Translations under genes and position numbers: made by a program
Source of the DNA: DATHTS01 sp041940425
Lineage (GTDB): Bacteria > Acidobacteriota > Blastocatellia > Pyrinomonadales > Pyrinomonadaceae
DNA length: 64,000 nucleotides
Direction of reading: 5' to 3'
Assembly: GCA_041940425.1 (NCBI GenBank)
Contig: JBGTSF010000017.1
Location: 1-64,000, forward strand
The notes under the pieces: generated by a model
The model's input: only the letters and a program-made list of their open reading frames with translations
Database searches by the model: none
Told to the model about the DNA's origin: nothing
Shown here: one piece after another, positions 1 through 8,487 of the stretch
Position numbering within the stretch: position 1 is the stretch's first letter
Layout of the letters: the number at the start of each line of letters is the position of its first letter

Positions 1-2
1 AA

Positions 3-407
3 GTTACGCCGATCAATACGATCTTGATTCCCGGCGAAGGAATGCCGCCGGAAGAAGGGTTTGATGAAAATACGCCGACCGAAGAATACGAAGCGAAATT
101 CGTTTCGAGCGATTTTACGCCGCGCTATGTCGCCACGCATCTCAACATCAACACTCACTTGAGCGAAGAGCAAGTTAAAGAAATCGCAAACCGCGAAGGC
201 TGGCGCGCGCTGACCTGCAATCGCGGCGAAGGTCTTTTTCAACTGATCGAAGTCTGGATCGAAAACCGCTTTATGCTCGAAGTGATGACACCCGAACAAA
301 CCGCGCGTTATATCGAAGTTACCAGTCCCGAATTTATCGCCAAGGCAATCGGCGGAATGCACGAGCAAACCGCGCCTTTGACGGACAATCTGAATCTGAT
401 CGGTTAA
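3..407 (+). CDS. 5'-truncated hypothetical protein
   Basis: The frame is open from the window edge to a TAA at 405-407, so the gene starts outside the window; 134 residues are visible. A TTG at 24 is available as a start but has no good ribosome-binding sequence, and the frame continues upstream of it. The visible part is acidic and soluble, with no signal peptide, membrane segment or motif I recognise. It ends just before a perfect hairpin terminator. No function is proposed. Confidence 0.6.
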   Translation, partial: VTPINTILIPGEGMPPEEGFDENTPTEEYEAKFVSSDFTPRYVATHLNINTHLSEEQVKEIANREGWRALTCNRGEGLFQLIEVWIENRFMLEVMTPEQTARYIEVTSPEFIAKAIGGMHEQTAPLTDNLNLIG

Positions 408-420
408 TTTTTCAGTTTGA

Positions 421-470
421 AAATAAACAAACGCGGGCTGAAAAATTTTTCAGCCCGCGTTTGTTTATTT
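421..470. terminator. Bidirectional hairpin terminator
   Basis: A perfect 50-nt palindrome: 25-nt arms (421-445 and 446-470) with core ACGCGGGCTGAAAAA. It lies between two convergent genes, ending 13 nt before the bactofilin stop. A- and T-rich ends on both sides suit termination in both directions. Confidence 0.85.
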
Positions 471-483
471 GATGAAAAAGCTT

Positions 484-1128
484 TTAATTTACCGTCGCGG
501 CTTCTGCCGCTTCGTCCGTTTCTTCTTCTTCCGTTTCATCAATTACGGAAGTTTTTTCTTCATCGTAATCTTCGACTCCGTAGGAGGAAAATTCACTTGC
601 CGCGACCGGCGCAGTCATTTCAACTTTGCGTTTTTCGACGGCTTCTTTCGCCTTGATCATACTGCATCCGCCTTCGAGAATCGCGCCGTCTTCGATGGTC
701 AGACGCGGCGTTTGGATATTTCCCATGACGCGTGCCGTGCGACCGAGTTCGAGCCGTTCGCTGGTGATAATATCGCCGTTGACCGTGCCGTTGATCATGG
801 CAGACGCGACCATTATATCGGCGTCAACCTTGCCCGACGAGCCGATGATCAGCGTCCCGTTTTCCGATGTAACCGTTCCGGTCAGATGCCCGTCAACGCG
901 AAGCATCGCCTGAAAATTCGTTTCGCCCGTCAGCTTCGTGCCGTAGCCGACAAAACCGCTCAGCCGACCTTCTTTGATGTCGCGCGCCATCGTTTCGCTC
1001 TCGCTCATCGCGCGATTCGCCGGCGGCGTTTCGCCCTGGTATTGATATGTCGAAACAGGCGTTTGTTCTTGAAACTGCTGTGTATCATTCGATTGTTCCG
1101 GTTTGGAACTTCTTCCCATTCTAATCAT
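484..1128 (-). CDS. Bactofilin family cytoskeletal protein
   Basis: Bactofilins polymerise without nucleotides into filaments that scaffold cell-shape and envelope proteins. The 214-residue product has a disordered polar N-terminus (about 1-55), a central beta-helical region (about 60-165) with the typical hydrophobic/Gly periodicity (for example LRVDGHLTGTV, then GTLIIGSSGKVDADI and NGTVNGDI), and a long acidic Glu/Asp tail. That is the usual bactofilin layout. GGAGG lies 11 nt before the ATG at 1128; a second ATG three codons in is less well placed. It is transcribed alone, convergent with the partial gene at the window start and divergent from ttcA. Confidence 0.9.
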   Translation of the reverse strand: MIRMGRSSKPEQSNDTQQFQEQTPVSTYQYQGETPPANRAMSESETMARDIKEGRLSGFVGYGTKLTGETNFQAMLRVDGHLTGTVTSENGTLIIGSSGKVDADIMVASAMINGTVNGDIITSERLELGRTARVMGNIQTPRLTIEDGAILEGGCSMIKAKEAVEKRKVEMTAPVAASEFSSYGVEDYDEEKTSVIDETEEEETDEAAEAATVN

Positions 1129-1412
1129 TTATATTTAAACCTCCGCTTTGGAATTTCTTGTAGATTTAAGTCGTATTTATTGACTGAAGATTAGATTTTA
1201 GGGGAAACCTAACCAGACGCGAATTCTTCTAATTCACTTGCGTATGCACCTATTTGTTTTTAAGTGATTTGTTGAACTAAATATTCAGCCGAAATAATAA
1301 TAAATGACTTTTCGCGTGCGTGTCTAGTATTATTTCAAAGTTTGTCCGGGTCGCGGGATTTGTCAAACGGCGCGAGGCGTGTCAAACTTTTTTATTTAGG
1401 AGAGTTAGGAAA

Positions 1413-2309
1413 TTGTTTGTAGAAAGTAAGACGAAAACAAAATTATTAAAAAAGGTCGGCAAGGCGATCGCCGATTTTTCGATGATCGAGGACGGCGATA
1501 AGATCATGGTCTGTCTGTCGGGCGGCAAGGACAGCTACACGATGCTCGACCTTCTGCTCGACGTGCGGAAACGCGCGCCCGTCCGGTTTGAAATTCTCGC
1601 CGTCAATCTGGATCAGAAACAGCCCGGCTTTCCCGAAGAAATCCTACCGAATTATCTGGAAAGCGTCGGTGTCGAATACCGCATCGTCGAAGAAGATACA
1701 TATTCGGTAGTCAAACAGCATATTCCCGAAGGCAAGACGTTCTGCTCGCTCTGTTCGCGTCTCAGACGCGGAATTTTGTATTCGACCGCTGAGGAAGAAA
1801 ACTGCACGAAAGTCGCGCTCGGTCATCACGCCGACGATATTATCAATACTTTTCTTTTGAACTTTTTCTTTGTCGGGCAGTTAAAAGCGATGCCGCCGAT
1901 CCTTCGCGCCGACGACGGAAAAAATACCGTGATCCGACCGCTCGCTTATTGTCAGGAAGCGGACATCGCAAAATACGCCGCAGAAAAACAATTCCCGATC
2001 ATTCCGTGCAATCTGTGCGGCTCACAGCCGAATCTGAAACGCGCGCGCGTCAAACGGTTGGTTTCGGAACTGGAGAAGGAAATTCCGCATATCCGCAGTT
2101 CGATGCTGACGGCTCTGTCAAATGTAACGGGTTCGCATCTGCTCGACACGGAGCTTTACGATTTTAAGAATTTCGCGCCCGTCATCAAGCAGATTCCGCC
2201 CGGACACGGCAATATCGAAAAGGAACTCGATGAAATTTTCGATCACTCGGAAAATCATCTCTCCTTCGGCGAACGCCATCTTTCGGTCATCAAAACAGCA
2301 GTAAACTAA
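1413..2309 (+). CDS. ttcA: tRNA 2-thiocytidine synthetase TtcA
   Basis: TtcA thiolates cytidine 32 of tRNA using ATP and an Fe-S cluster. The product has the PP-loop SGGKDS, the first Cys pair in CSLCSRLRRG and the second in PCNLCGSQPNLKR, plus LGHHADDI, all in the same order as E. coli TtcA. The frame is open from a GTG at 1320, but I prefer the TTG at 1413 (298 residues): AGGAG at 1398-1402 is 10 nt upstream, and the homologous region begins just after it. The N-terminal 31 codons of the longer frame do not resemble the family. A hairpin terminator follows. Confidence 0.92.
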   Translation: MFVESKTKTKLLKKVGKAIADFSMIEDGDKIMVCLSGGKDSYTMLDLLLDVRKRAPVRFEILAVNLDQKQPGFPEEILPNYLESVGVEYRIVEEDTYSVVKQHIPEGKTFCSLCSRLRRGILYSTAEEENCTKVALGHHADDIINTFLLNFFFVGQLKAMPPILRADDGKNTVIRPLAYCQEADIAKYAAEKQFPIIPCNLCGSQPNLKRARVKRLVSELEKEIPHIRSSMLTALSNVTGSHLLDTELYDFKNFAPVIKQIPPGHGNIEKELDEIFDHSENHLSFGERHLSVIKTAVN

Positions 2310-2333
2310 ATTCCAAAAAAATTTTTAAAATAG

Positions 2334-2370
2334 AAAAGGTCGCGTTTGAAAAATAGACACGACCTTTTTT
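2334..2370. terminator. Bidirectional terminator, ttcA / TPR protein
   Basis: Stem AAAAGGTCGCGT (2334-2345) pairs with ACACGACCTTTT (2357-2368) with one mismatch and an 11-nt loop; T-run on one side and A-run on the other. It separates two convergent genes. Confidence 0.8.
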
Positions 2371-2389
2371 CTCGATTCAAACCGTTCAA

Positions 2390-3712
2390 TTAACTTTTCT
2401 TTCTGGTAGTTTTCTGCGGTTTGAAGTTTTGCGTTTTCAGATAATCAACCGTTTGCTTAACGCTTTCCTTTAGTTTGTGATTATCGGGAGCGACTTCGGT
2501 AAAACGCTGAAGATTATTGATCGCCTCCTGCATCATCGCTTCGTTGATGCTTCCGTCCGTATTGTATCCGGCATTGGCTTGGCTGAGTCCCAAACCGGCG
2601 AGCGCGTCGGCGTTATTGGGCGATTTTTCCAGAACTTTTTTGTATTCGGTGATCGCATTCGGCGAATCTCCGACGATGCGGTAAATATCAGCCAGAAAAA
2701 CTTCGGCTTCCGCCTTTTTAGCCGAATCGGTTTCAAAAGCGAGATAATCGGCGAGCAGCGCGGCAATCGCCGGAACTTGGCTCATCTCGACCTTTTCAGT
2801 CTGAATCATATAACTGACCACGTGTCTGAAACCGTTTAACGTAGTTTGTTTATTCGATTGATAACTCTGCTGATCGTTAATATCCGCGGCGGGCGCGTTT
2901 TTGAGAATCGTCCAGGCGGTGTTGTAGGCGGCGACCGAATCGGCAAAATCTTTTCTGGATTTTGTAACGAGTTCGGCTTTCGCTGTCGCATCCGTTTCTT
3001 TGACGCTTTTGTTGTGAAAATCTACGGCTCTTTCTCTCAAAGCCAACGCTTTATTGTTCAAAAGCACCGGCGCGCTGCCGACATATTCGGGACTGGCTTG
3101 ATAGCCTTCTTCGAATTTTACGATGGCAACATCGTAGTTTTTACTGCTGAACGCCTTGCCGCCTTCGTCGAGAGCCTTCTGAACGGTCGCCGTTTGCTGT
3201 TCGACCGCTTTCTTTTTAGCCGCGTATTCCGCTTCCAATTTCGCGCGTTCCGCCTGCGCTTTCTTTTGTTCTTCGGTGAGTTCGGCAGTATTCGTCGTCG
3301 GCGTGATCGCCGTCGCCGCGCCGGAAATCGCGTCTCTTACTTCTTTCTCCGTCCAGCGTTTGCCGTCGCCTTCATCGAGCGTGATCAGAATATTTTCATT
3401 GCCGGCTTTTACGTTCGGTAAATAGCCGGGCTTCGCGCCGGGCGCGCTGACCGACAAAACAAAGGTCGCGCCGAGCGGAAGTCCGGCAAAGCTGAACTCG
3501 CCTTTTTTATTCGTTTTATCCGACGGCAGTTTGGCATTAATATCGGTACGGAAAACTTCGACCAGAGCGTTTTCCGCCGGAGCGGTCGAGCCGTCCGCTT
3601 TTTTAATCACCACTTTTCCGGTTACGGGCGCGGTTTGGGCAAACGCGGCGACGCTTCCGGCTAAAAGCAGTGCGATTGTCAATAGTATTGTAAAATAATT
3701 TTTACGAAACAT
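2390..3712 (-). CDS. Secreted TPR protein with carboxypeptidase-regulatory-like domain
   Basis: 440 residues. Residues 1-25 form a signal peptide ending AFAQ. Residues about 30-110 look like a carboxypeptidase-regulatory-like beta-sandwich (GKVVIKKADG, then NKKGEFSFAGLPLGATFVL). A charged coiled-coil stretch (about 145-190) follows, then TPR-like helices, clearest near NAITEYKKVLEKSPNNADAL. The tail is basic (TTRKKS). Such proteins are common in Acidobacteria and probably mediate protein contacts in the periplasm; the exact role is unknown. GGAGG sits directly upstream of the ATG. It is convergent with ttcA and divergent from serC. Confidence 0.8.
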   Translation of the reverse strand: MFRKNYFTILLTIALLLAGSVAAFAQTAPVTGKVVIKKADGSTAPAENALVEVFRTDINAKLPSDKTNKKGEFSFAGLPLGATFVLSVSAPGAKPGYLPNVKAGNENILITLDEGDGKRWTEKEVRDAISGAATAITPTTNTAELTEEQKKAQAERAKLEAEYAAKKKAVEQQTATVQKALDEGGKAFSSKNYDVAIVKFEEGYQASPEYVGSAPVLLNNKALALRERAVDFHNKSVKETDATAKAELVTKSRKDFADSVAAYNTAWTILKNAPAADINDQQSYQSNKQTTLNGFRHVVSYMIQTEKVEMSQVPAIAALLADYLAFETDSAKKAEAEVFLADIYRIVGDSPNAITEYKKVLEKSPNNADALAGLGLSQANAGYNTDGSINEAMMQEAINNLQRFTEVAPDNHKLKESVKQTVDYLKTQNFKPQKTTRKKS

Positions 3713-3928
3713 TTCTATCCTCCAAAATTGTTATAACAGATGTGTCAAAACCGCCTGCTTTGATGTTCGGGTCGGTTAATTCGTTGTTAATGTTTTATTG
3801 ATTCTAACCCAATTCGGACGGATTGTTGAAGTCCGCAGGAACGGATATTTCGAAAAAGTTTTAAGCGGTTGAAATTCAACAAAATTCGAGAGCTGTGCTA
3901 TGCTTTCATTTTTTTACGGAAAATTTTG

Positions 3929-5017
3929 ATGAGCGAACGGATTTATAATTTCAGCGCGGGACCCGCCGTTTTGCCGCTTCCGGTTTTAAAACGGGCGCAA
4001 AGCGAACTGCTTTCTCTAAACGAAATCGGAATGAGCGTGATGGAAATCAGCCATCGTTCGAAGCATTTCGCTCCCGTTCTGCACGGCGCAATAAACGGAA
4101 TACGCGAGCTTTTAGCTATTCCCGAAAACTATAAAATCCTTTTTCTGCAGGGCGGCGCGACCTTGCAGTTTTCGATGATCCCGATGAATTTTTTGGGCGC
4201 GAACGAGTCGGCAGATTTCGTCGTTACCGGCGCGTGGGGAAAAAAAGCGTTCAAGGAAGCAAAAAAAAGCGGAAACGCGAATGTCATTTTTTCGACCGAA
4301 GCGGAAGGTTTCCGAAGCGTTCCCGAACAGGAAGAATTGAATTTTTCCAAAGACGCGAAATATATTCATTACACATCGAACGAGACGATTGACGGCGTGG
4401 AATTCAAATATGATCTCGACGGCAAAGGCATTCCGGTCGTCTGCGACGCTTCGTCAAATATTTTGTCGAAACCGATTGACATCGAAAAATACGCGCTTAT
4501 CTATGCCGGAGCGCAGAAAAATATCGGACCTTCGGGCGTAACGCTCGTCATTATCCGCGACGATCTTCTGGATCAAGTGCCGGAAAATCAGCAGAGGCTT
4601 TTAAATTACAAACTGATCGCCGAAAACGATTCGATGCTCAACACGCCGAACACTTTCGGGATTTATATGATTGATCTTGTCTGCGGGTGGCTCAAAGAGC
4701 AAGGCGGCGTTTCGGCGATGGAAAAACGTAACGAAGAAAAAGCGAAAATCCTCTACGACGCGATTGACCAAAGCGACGGTTTTTATCGCGGACACGCCGA
4801 ACCGTCAGCACGTTCGCTGATGAATGTAACTTTTCGTCTGCCGTCGGAAGAACTCGAAAATCGGTTTGTCGAAGAAGCGGCTGAAAAAGGTTTGGACGGC
4901 TTGAAAGGACACCGCAGCGTCGGCGGAATCCGCGCTTCGATCTATAATGCTTTTCCGAAAGAAGGCGTTGAAGTATTGGTCGAATTTATGAAGGATTTTT
5001 CACAGCGAAACGGTTGA
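3929..5017 (+). CDS. serC: Phosphoserine aminotransferase
   Basis: SerC transfers the amino group of glutamate to 3-phosphohydroxypyruvate in serine synthesis (and acts in PLP synthesis in some bacteria). The protein begins SERIYNFSAGPAVLP, the family's N-terminus, and carries YAGAQKNIGPSG with the PLP-binding lysine and the C-terminal GLKGHRSVGGIRASIYNA block. The ATG at 3929 gives 362 residues, the normal length; the frame is open 20 codons further upstream but that part is unrelated. Its last 32 nt overlap the 3' end of the exonuclease gene on the other strand. Confidence 0.95.
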   Translation: MSERIYNFSAGPAVLPLPVLKRAQSELLSLNEIGMSVMEISHRSKHFAPVLHGAINGIRELLAIPENYKILFLQGGATLQFSMIPMNFLGANESADFVVTGAWGKKAFKEAKKSGNANVIFSTEAEGFRSVPEQEELNFSKDAKYIHYTSNETIDGVEFKYDLDGKGIPVVCDASSNILSKPIDIEKYALIYAGAQKNIGPSGVTLVIIRDDLLDQVPENQQRLLNYKLIAENDSMLNTPNTFGIYMIDLVCGWLKEQGGVSAMEKRNEEKAKILYDAIDQSDGFYRGHAEPSARSLMNVTFRLPSEELENRFVEEAAEKGLDGLKGHRSVGGIRASIYNAFPKEGVEVLVEFMKDFSQRNG

Positions 5018-5831
5018 ATTTTTTCCGTTTTTCGCCGCGCAGTTTCTGCGCCGCGCTCAGATTCGTAATTCCCGCCTCATTCATCTGAACGAGAAAGTTG
5101 CAGAAAATATTCGCCGTCGCAAAAGCGTCGTCAGCCGCGCGGTGGCGGTTTTTGATATAGATCGCAAAATGCTCGGCGACCGTGTGCAGGCGGTGATTGG
5201 CAAGATTCGGCAAAAGCCGCCGCGAAAGATGAACGGTGCAGAGATGCGGATTGCCCATCCGGTAATTTTCATACATTCTGCCGATCTCGTGATTGAGAAA
5301 ACGCATATCGAAATGCGCGTTGTGCGCGACCAGAACCGAATCGTCAATAAATTCGAGAAATTTTTCCGCGACATCGGAAAAGCGCGGCGCGTTTCTGACC
5401 ATCGTGTCGGAAATTCCCGTCAATTGCGTAATAAACGGCGGAATCGGCGTTTCGGGATTAATTAAAGTTTGAAATTCGCCCGCGATCTTCCCGTTTTTGA
5501 TCTTATACGCGCCGATTTCGGTGATGCGGCACGGCGGAGTTTTCGCGCCGGTCGTTTCGAGGTCGAAAACTACGAATTCGGTTTCGAGCAGATTCTTTTG
5601 CGCGAAATCTTTTTCGATCAGTTCGAGAAAATCTTCGTTTAGCGAAAGGCGCGGGTCTTTTTCGATCAGATCGGACAGGAGCATTTTCGCCAGATCGGGT
5701 TCGGGTTGGCGGATTTTCATCACGTAATCCACGACCTTGACTGCCTCGACGCGACCGCCGAAAGACTCTAAAAGTTCAATCGTTTCGGTGATTAGCAAAG
5801 CGTCTGAAATTAGGTTACGATACGGAGGCAT
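4986..5831 (-). CDS. DnaQ-type 3'-5' exonuclease
   Basis: 281 residues. Residues about 1-75 form an extra N-terminal helical domain; about 80-245 is a DEDDh exonuclease: VVFDLETTGAK (Asp/Glu of motif I), HNAHFDMRF (motif II), and NRHRAADDAFAT (His and Asp of motif III). LTGISDTMV and LHTVAEHF are also typical of the polymerase III epsilon / PolC exonuclease group. Because the protein is longer at the N-terminus than DnaQ itself, I call it an epsilon-like exonuclease rather than the replicative proofreader. Its 3' end overlaps serC by 32 nt, tail to tail. Confidence 0.88.
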   Translation of the reverse strand: MPPYRNLISDALLITETIELLESFGGRVEAVKVVDYVMKIRQPEPDLAKMLLSDLIEKDPRLSLNEDFLELIEKDFAQKNLLETEFVVFDLETTGAKTPPCRITEIGAYKIKNGKIAGEFQTLINPETPIPPFITQLTGISDTMVRNAPRFSDVAEKFLEFIDDSVLVAHNAHFDMRFLNHEIGRMYENYRMGNPHLCTVHLSRRLLPNLANHRLHTVAEHFAIYIKNRHRAADDAFATANIFCNFLVQMNEAGITNLSAAQKLRGEKRKKFNRFAVKNPS

Positions 5832-5893
5832 CCGGTTTTTATTTTAACGGTAAAAACGAAAACCGCAAATCTAAGAACGGTAAGTTTTAGAAA

Positions 5894-6235
5894 ATGAGAG
5901 AGGAAAATATCAAAATAGTGGAAAGCTATATCGAGGCGATCGGGCGGAAAGACCTGTCGTTTGAAATGGTCGCCGACGATATTTATTTCGAAGACCCGAT
6001 GACCGTCAAAAACCAGGGCGCGGAAAATCTGCGCGGATTTCTGAAAGGTTTTCTTCCGGCAATCAGAAGCGTCAGAATTTTCGAACATATCTGCGACGGC
6101 GACCGCGTCGTAACGCATTGGGAAATTGACGGCGTGTTCGGCGCGATCCAGGTGTTGGAAAAATTCAAAATCGAAAACGGCAAGATTACCGAAGCCGTCG
6201 CCTTTTTCGATCCAAGACCGGTTTTGGGAAGTTAA
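5894..6235 (+). CDS. SnoaL-like / NTF2-fold protein
   Basis: 113 residues, a single compact domain. The start (EENIKIVESYIEAIGRKDL) and the middle (DIYFEDP, then NQGAENLRGFL) match the cone-shaped NTF2-like fold of SnoaL-type proteins, which bind small molecules or act as isomerases and hydrolases. The catalytic role cannot be read from the sequence. The gene ends directly at the 9-nt-period inverted repeat that leads into pyrE. Confidence 0.75.
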   Translation: MREENIKIVESYIEAIGRKDLSFEMVADDIYFEDPMTVKNQGAENLRGFLKGFLPAIRSVRIFEHICDGDRVVTHWEIDGVFGAIQVLEKFKIENGKITEAVAFFDPRPVLGS

Positions 6236-6299
6236 GAGTTTGGAGAGTTTATAGAGTTTTGAGAGTTAAAAACCAAAACTCTATAAACTCTCCAAACTC
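6236..6299. repeat. Perfect inverted repeat with 9-nt internal period
   Basis: Left arm 6236-6261 and right arm 6274-6299 are perfect 26-nt complements with a 12-nt loop. The arms are made of 9-mers of the type AACTCTATA/AACTCTCCA; on the right side the series runs on to about 6318, through the pyrE start codon. Confidence 0.9.
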
Positions 6300-6309
6300 T
6301 ATAAACTCT

Positions 6310-6897
6310 ATGAACTCAAACGAAAAGATTTTAGAACAATTCCGAAATTCCGATGCTCTGCTCGACGGGCATTTTATTCTTTCGAGCGGTCTGCACAGTC
6401 CGCAATATCTGCAATGCGCGCTCGCTTTGCAGTATCCGCCGGACGCGGCAAAATTCGCGCGGGCAATTGCCGAAAAACTTGCCGCCGAAACTTTTGACAC
6501 GGTCGCCTCTCCGGCGATCGGCGGTCTCGTCATCGGCTACGAAACCGCCAAAGCGTTAAATGTTCGTTTCATTTGGACGGAACGGCAGGACGGCGCGATG
6601 ACCTTGCGGCGCGGTTTTTCGGTCAAAGAAGGCGAACGGATTTTGGTTGTCGAAGACGTTATCACGACCGGCGGTTCGACGCGCGAATGTATCGAAGCAC
6701 TCGAAAAGGAAGGCGCAAAAGTCATCGCGGCGGCTTCGATCATTGACCGATCAGGCGGCGCGGCGGATGTCGGCGTTCCGCGCATCGCGCTCGCCACGCT
6801 CGAAGTTCCCGTTTACACGCCCGAAGACTGCCCGATGTGTCATCGCGGCATCGAAGCCGTTAAACCCGGCAGCCGAAACAAGCCGAAAAACGTATGA
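6310..6897 (+). CDS. pyrE: Orotate phosphoribosyltransferase
   Basis: PyrE joins orotate and PRPP to OMP in pyrimidine synthesis. The PRPP loop is ILVVEDVITTGGST (about residues 115-128), with FILSSGLHSPQY and ASPAIGGLVIGYE upstream, as in the bacterial group that also has a C-terminal CPMCHRG motif, present here. The ATG at 6310 gives 195 residues. The upstream open frame to 6259 only translates the inverted repeat into low-complexity Asn/Ser, so it is not used. The start codon and first codons (MNSN) lie inside the repeat series. The gene overlaps the next one by ATGA. Confidence 0.93.
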   Translation: MNSNEKILEQFRNSDALLDGHFILSSGLHSPQYLQCALALQYPPDAAKFARAIAEKLAAETFDTVASPAIGGLVIGYETAKALNVRFIWTERQDGAMTLRRGFSVKEGERILVVEDVITTGGSTRECIEALEKEGAKVIAAASIIDRSGGAADVGVPRIALATLEVPVYTPEDCPMCHRGIEAVKPGSRNKPKNV

Positions 6898-7358
6898 AAA
6901 TATCAAAAGAAGTCGAACAGTTCTGGAAGAATTTTTGTCAGGCTCATCCCGAGATCAAACCGGAAACCGCTTTTCAAGTCTGGTATTTCGGTCTCGGACG
7001 CGAAGACGCGCGCGAGCTTTGTGATCTCGTTTTACAGGGGAAAAAGACGGCGACGGCTTCGCTTGTCTGGGAATACGAAAATAAACCTGAAGACGCGCCC
7101 GTTTTAAATGGTTTGAGCGTCGTTACGGATTTTGACGGAAATCCGCAGTGCGTCGTGCAAACCACGGAGATTCGCATCTTGCCGTTTAACGAGGTTGACG
7201 CTGAATTTGCGTTTGAAGAGGGCGAAGGCGATCAAAGCCTCGATTACTGGCGCGAGGTGCATTGGGATTATTTTTCGAGAAGATGCGCCGCGCTCGGCAG
7301 AGAGCCGGACATGGAAATGCCCGTCAACTGCGAAAGATTCAAATTGCTTTATCCCTAA
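6894..7358 (+). CDS. ASCH domain protein
   Basis: 154 residues. FGLGREDARELCDLVLQGKKTATAS and the later DQSLDYWREVHWDYF are typical of the ASCH (PUA-like) family, which binds RNA or modified nucleosides; some members hydrolyse N4-acetylcytidine. The substrate is not known here. The start overlaps the pyrE stop (ATGA) and truA begins 6 nt after its end, so the three are probably one operon. Confidence 0.82.
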   Translation: MKISKEVEQFWKNFCQAHPEIKPETAFQVWYFGLGREDARELCDLVLQGKKTATASLVWEYENKPEDAPVLNGLSVVTDFDGNPQCVVQTTEIRILPFNEVDAEFAFEEGEGDQSLDYWREVHWDYFSRRCAALGREPDMEMPVNCERFKLLYP

Positions 7359-7364
7359 AGACCG

Positions 7365-8117
7365 ATGAATTACAAACTTCTCATACAATACGACGGCACG
7401 GATTTTCACGGCTGGCAGGTGCAGGGCAGCGAACGCACCGTGCAGGGCGAATTCCAGCGTGTTCTTTCTCTGCTCGAAGGCGCGGATGTTCCGGTTGCGG
7501 GTTCGGGCAGAACCGACGCGGGAGTTCACGCCGAAGGTCAGACGGCGAGCCTCAAACTCGAAAAATCCTTCACGCCGGAAAAACTGCGCGGCGCGATCAA
7601 CGGCAATTTATGGCGCGACGTGCGCGTTCTGTCGGTCGAAAAAATGCCGGACGATTTTCACGCTCGTTTTTCCGCCAAAGGCAAAACCTATGTTTACAGG
7701 ATAATAAACGCGCCCGTCGTTTCGCCTTTCTGGGTGCGCTACGCGCATCACGAACCGCGCCCGCTCGACGTTTCGCGGATTAGAGAAGCGTCGAGATTCT
7801 TCTTAGGCGAACACGATTGGACGGCGTTTTCGTCAGCCAACTCGGACAGCGAAAACAAAGTCCGCACGATCACGGATTTTTCGGTTGAATCGGTCTGGGA
7901 CGCGCGCTCGAATTCTTCGATCATCGAATTTCGTATTACGGGAAACGGCTTTCTGCGCTATATGGTGCGCTCGATCGCCGGCACTTTGCTGGAAGTCGGG
8001 CGCGGCGAAAAAGATTTTGATACAATTCAGACGGCGATCGTCACGGGCGAAAGAGATTTAGCCGGAATCACCGCGCCCGCACATGGTCTGACGTTGGTGA
8101 AAGTTTTTTACGAATAA
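7365..8117 (+). CDS. truA: tRNA pseudouridine(38-40) synthase
   Basis: TruA isomerises uridines 38-40 in the tRNA anticodon arm. The product (250 residues) starts with YKLLIQYDGTDFHGWQVQ and has the catalytic aspartate in GSGRTDAGVHAEGQ (about residue 52), and FRITGNGFLRYMVRSIAG near the C-terminus, all family hallmarks. The length is normal. It lies in the same run as pyrE and the ASCH gene, with the DUF952 gene 3 nt downstream. Confidence 0.95.
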   Translation: MNYKLLIQYDGTDFHGWQVQGSERTVQGEFQRVLSLLEGADVPVAGSGRTDAGVHAEGQTASLKLEKSFTPEKLRGAINGNLWRDVRVLSVEKMPDDFHARFSAKGKTYVYRIINAPVVSPFWVRYAHHEPRPLDVSRIREASRFFLGEHDWTAFSSANSDSENKVRTITDFSVESVWDARSNSSIIEFRITGNGFLRYMVRSIAGTLLEVGRGEKDFDTIQTAIVTGERDLAGITAPAHGLTLVKVFYE

Positions 8118-8120
8118 TTT

Positions 8121-8429
8121 ATGCCGATCTATCACATCGTTTTGCCCGAAGTTTGGGAACAATTTGCGGATAAAGAATTTTACGAAGCCGAAAGTCTGCG
8201 GTCGGAAGGCTTTATTCATTGCAGTTTTGCCGAACAGCTCGAAGCGGTTTTGGAAAGATATTACAAAGGTTTAGACAAAGTTTTGATCTTAGAGATCGAG
8301 CCGGAAAAATTAACTTCAAAGCTTATCAAAGAGCCTTCGACAAACAACGAGATTTATCCGCATATTTACGGCAAAATAAACCGCGACGCGATTGTCGGAA
8401 TTGAGGAAAAAATATTAGCCAACAGATAA
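8121..8429 (+). CDS. DUF952 family protein
   Basis: 102 residues. The IYHIVLPEVWEQ start, SEGFIHCSF and the C-terminal YPHIYGKINRDAIVG match DUF952, a small family related to ADP-ribosyl cyclase/transferase-like folds with no settled function. It follows truA by 3 nt and is probably co-transcribed. Confidence 0.82.
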   Translation: MPIYHIVLPEVWEQFADKEFYEAESLRSEGFIHCSFAEQLEAVLERYYKGLDKVLILEIEPEKLTSKLIKEPSTNNEIYPHIYGKINRDAIVGIEEKILANR

Positions 8430-8441
8430 AAACAATAAATA

Positions 8442-8469
8442 ATCTGTGTTCATCCGTGTTTATCTGTGG
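8442..8469 (+). repeat. 10-nt tandem repeat
   Basis: Two full and one partial copy of a 10-mer: ATCTGTGTTC, ATCCGTGTTT, ATCTGTGG. It lies in the short gap before uppS and has no inverted partner here. The wording is close to the CACAGAG/CACGAA repeats elsewhere in the window. Confidence 0.7.
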
Positions 8470-8487
8470 ACAAATAATTTCTGAAAA

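Noticed and set aside
1320..1412. GTG at 1320 as the ttcA start
   Set aside because: The extra 31 residues do not resemble TtcA, and a good AGGAG sits before the TTG at 1413.
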